Made by a program: the position numbers and the translations under genes. From assembly GCF_014654615.1 (NCBI RefSeq), contig NZ_BNBB01000009.1:62001-126000 (forward strand): a DNA stretch of 64,000 nucleotides, in the 5' to 3' direction. Below, piece after piece: positions 63,486 through 64,000 of this stretch (within the stretch, counting starts at the first letter, position 1; each line of letters opens with the position of its first letter). Origin of the DNA: Streptosporangium violaceochromogenes (GTDB lineage Bacteria; Actinomycetota; Actinomycetes; Streptosporangiales; Streptosporangiaceae). The notes under the pieces are model-generated. The model worked only from the letters and a program-made list of their open reading frames with translations, searched no databases and was not told where the DNA came from.

Positions 63486-64000
63486 TCGACGTCCTGGTCG
63501 CCGGGGGCGGGCCCGCGGGCCTGGCCACCGCCATCCACGCGGCCCTGGCCGGGATGCGCGCCGTCGTGGTGGAGCCCCGGCCGGTCCCGGTGGACAAGGC
63601 GTGCGGAGAGGGGCTGATGCCCACCGGCGCCGCGGCGCTGCGGTCGCTGGGAGTGACGGTGCCGGGCATGGCGCTGCGGGGCATCCGATACCTGGACGGC
63701 GGTCACCGGGTCCAGGCGGCGTTCCGCGACGGCGACGGGCTGGGCGTCCGGCGCACCGCGCTGCACGCCGCGCTGGCGCGGCGCGCGGCCGAGGTGGGCG
63801 TGGAGGTCGTCGCCGGCAGGGTGGAGGGGGTACGGCAGGGCGACGACGGCGTCGAGGCCGCGGGGCTGCGGGCCCGCTGGCTGGTGGCCGCCGACGGACT
63901 GCACTCCCCGCTGCGCGCCCTGCTGGGCCTGGAGCTGCCCTGCCGGGGGCCGCGCCGCTACGGTCTGCGGCGGCACTACCCGGTCGCACCCTGGACGGAT
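63482..64000 (+). CDS. FAD-dependent monooxygenase/oxidoreductase, N-terminal part (cut by window edge)
   Basis: The first 173 codons of a flavoprotein. FAD site VIDVLVAGGGPAGLATAIHAALAGMRAVVVEPRP (G-G-G-P-A-G), then DKACGEGLMPTGAAALRSLGV, as in aromatic hydroxylase and geranylgeranyl-reductase relatives, and a second FAD motif LVAADGLHSPLRALLGL. GTG start overlapping the methyltransferase stop. In srs/agq clusters the monooxygenase oxidises the resorcinol to a hydroquinone; that role is inferred. The C-terminal part lies outside the window. Confidence 0.88.
   Translation, partial: MIDVLVAGGGPAGLATAIHAALAGMRAVVVEPRPVPVDKACGEGLMPTGAAALRSLGVTVPGMALRGIRYLDGGHRVQAAFRDGDGLGVRRTALHAALARRAAEVGVEVVAGRVEGVRQGDDGVEAAGLRARWLVAADGLHSPLRALLGLELPCRGPRRYGLRRHYPVAPWTD

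Overview
The window is high-GC DNA from an actinomycete. The most likely source is a Streptosporangiaceae-type organism, judged from gene content and the very high third-position GC rather than from a marker gene. Supporting signs are a complete Pup-proteasome system (pup, prcA, prcB, pafA, dop, mpa), the mycothiol gene mshC, the InhA-type fabG-fabI pair, many GTG/TTG starts, several apparently leaderless genes, and U-tail-free hairpin terminators. No rRNA, tRNA, CRISPR array, phage or insertion sequence was seen. It reads as a chromosomal core/near-core region.

Region 1 (1-22.4 kb) is an expanded proteasome locus. Read from the right on the minus strand it runs mpa, two acyltransferases, dop, a cobalt/cobalamin block, pup, prcB, prcA, pafA, an FKBP lipoprotein, pafB, pafC, a small membrane protein, tatA and tatC (cut by the left edge). 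A soluble Ser/Thr kinase and a DUF3866 gene face the other way. The cobalt/B12 block (10.35-16.2 kb) sits between dop and pup: cbtB-cbtA-histidine phosphatase-chelatase behind a clear cobalamin riboswitch, then cobO-cobB.

Region 2 (22.4-39.3 kb) holds trmI, a double GNAT acetyltransferase, a TetR regulator, an FHA protein, an S2P-type protease, a RecB-type Fe-S nuclease, a two-component system, a five-gene peptide/nickel-type ABC importer (order C-A-B-D-F), a small membrane protein and a HAD phosphatase.

Region 3 (39.3-56.4 kb) holds the B12-dependent methionine synthase metH, a PAC2 protein, a TetR-like protein without a recognisable DNA-binding domain and a peptide deformylase. It continues with the mshC-linked conserved cluster (SCO1664 family, DUF3090, phosphomutase-like) and a truncated NRDE pseudogene, then an aldo/keto reductase, an anchored secreted protein, fabG-fabI, tldD/tldE, dodecin and DUF3099.

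Region 4 (56.4-64 kb) opens with a three-hairpin small RNA that looks like a 6C RNA. It continues with a molybdenum cofactor operon (moaA-mobA-DUF6457), a strong 30-bp palindrome, an anchored secreted protein and rtcB. It ends in a type III polyketide cluster (UbiA prenyltransferase, type III PKS, ICMT-like methyltransferase, FAD monooxygenase) that runs off the right edge. Its composition matches the agq/srs type of alkylresorcinol/alkylquinone cluster.

The functional threads are protein turnover by pupylation, cobalamin supply (riboswitch, cobalt import, cobO/cobB) feeding the B12-dependent MetH, and redox/lipid metabolism. The most novel-looking items are the triple C-loop RNA, the two AT-rich palindromes, the B12 block inside the proteasome locus, the degenerate phosphatase and HTH-less TetR protein, and the edge-truncated polyketide cluster.
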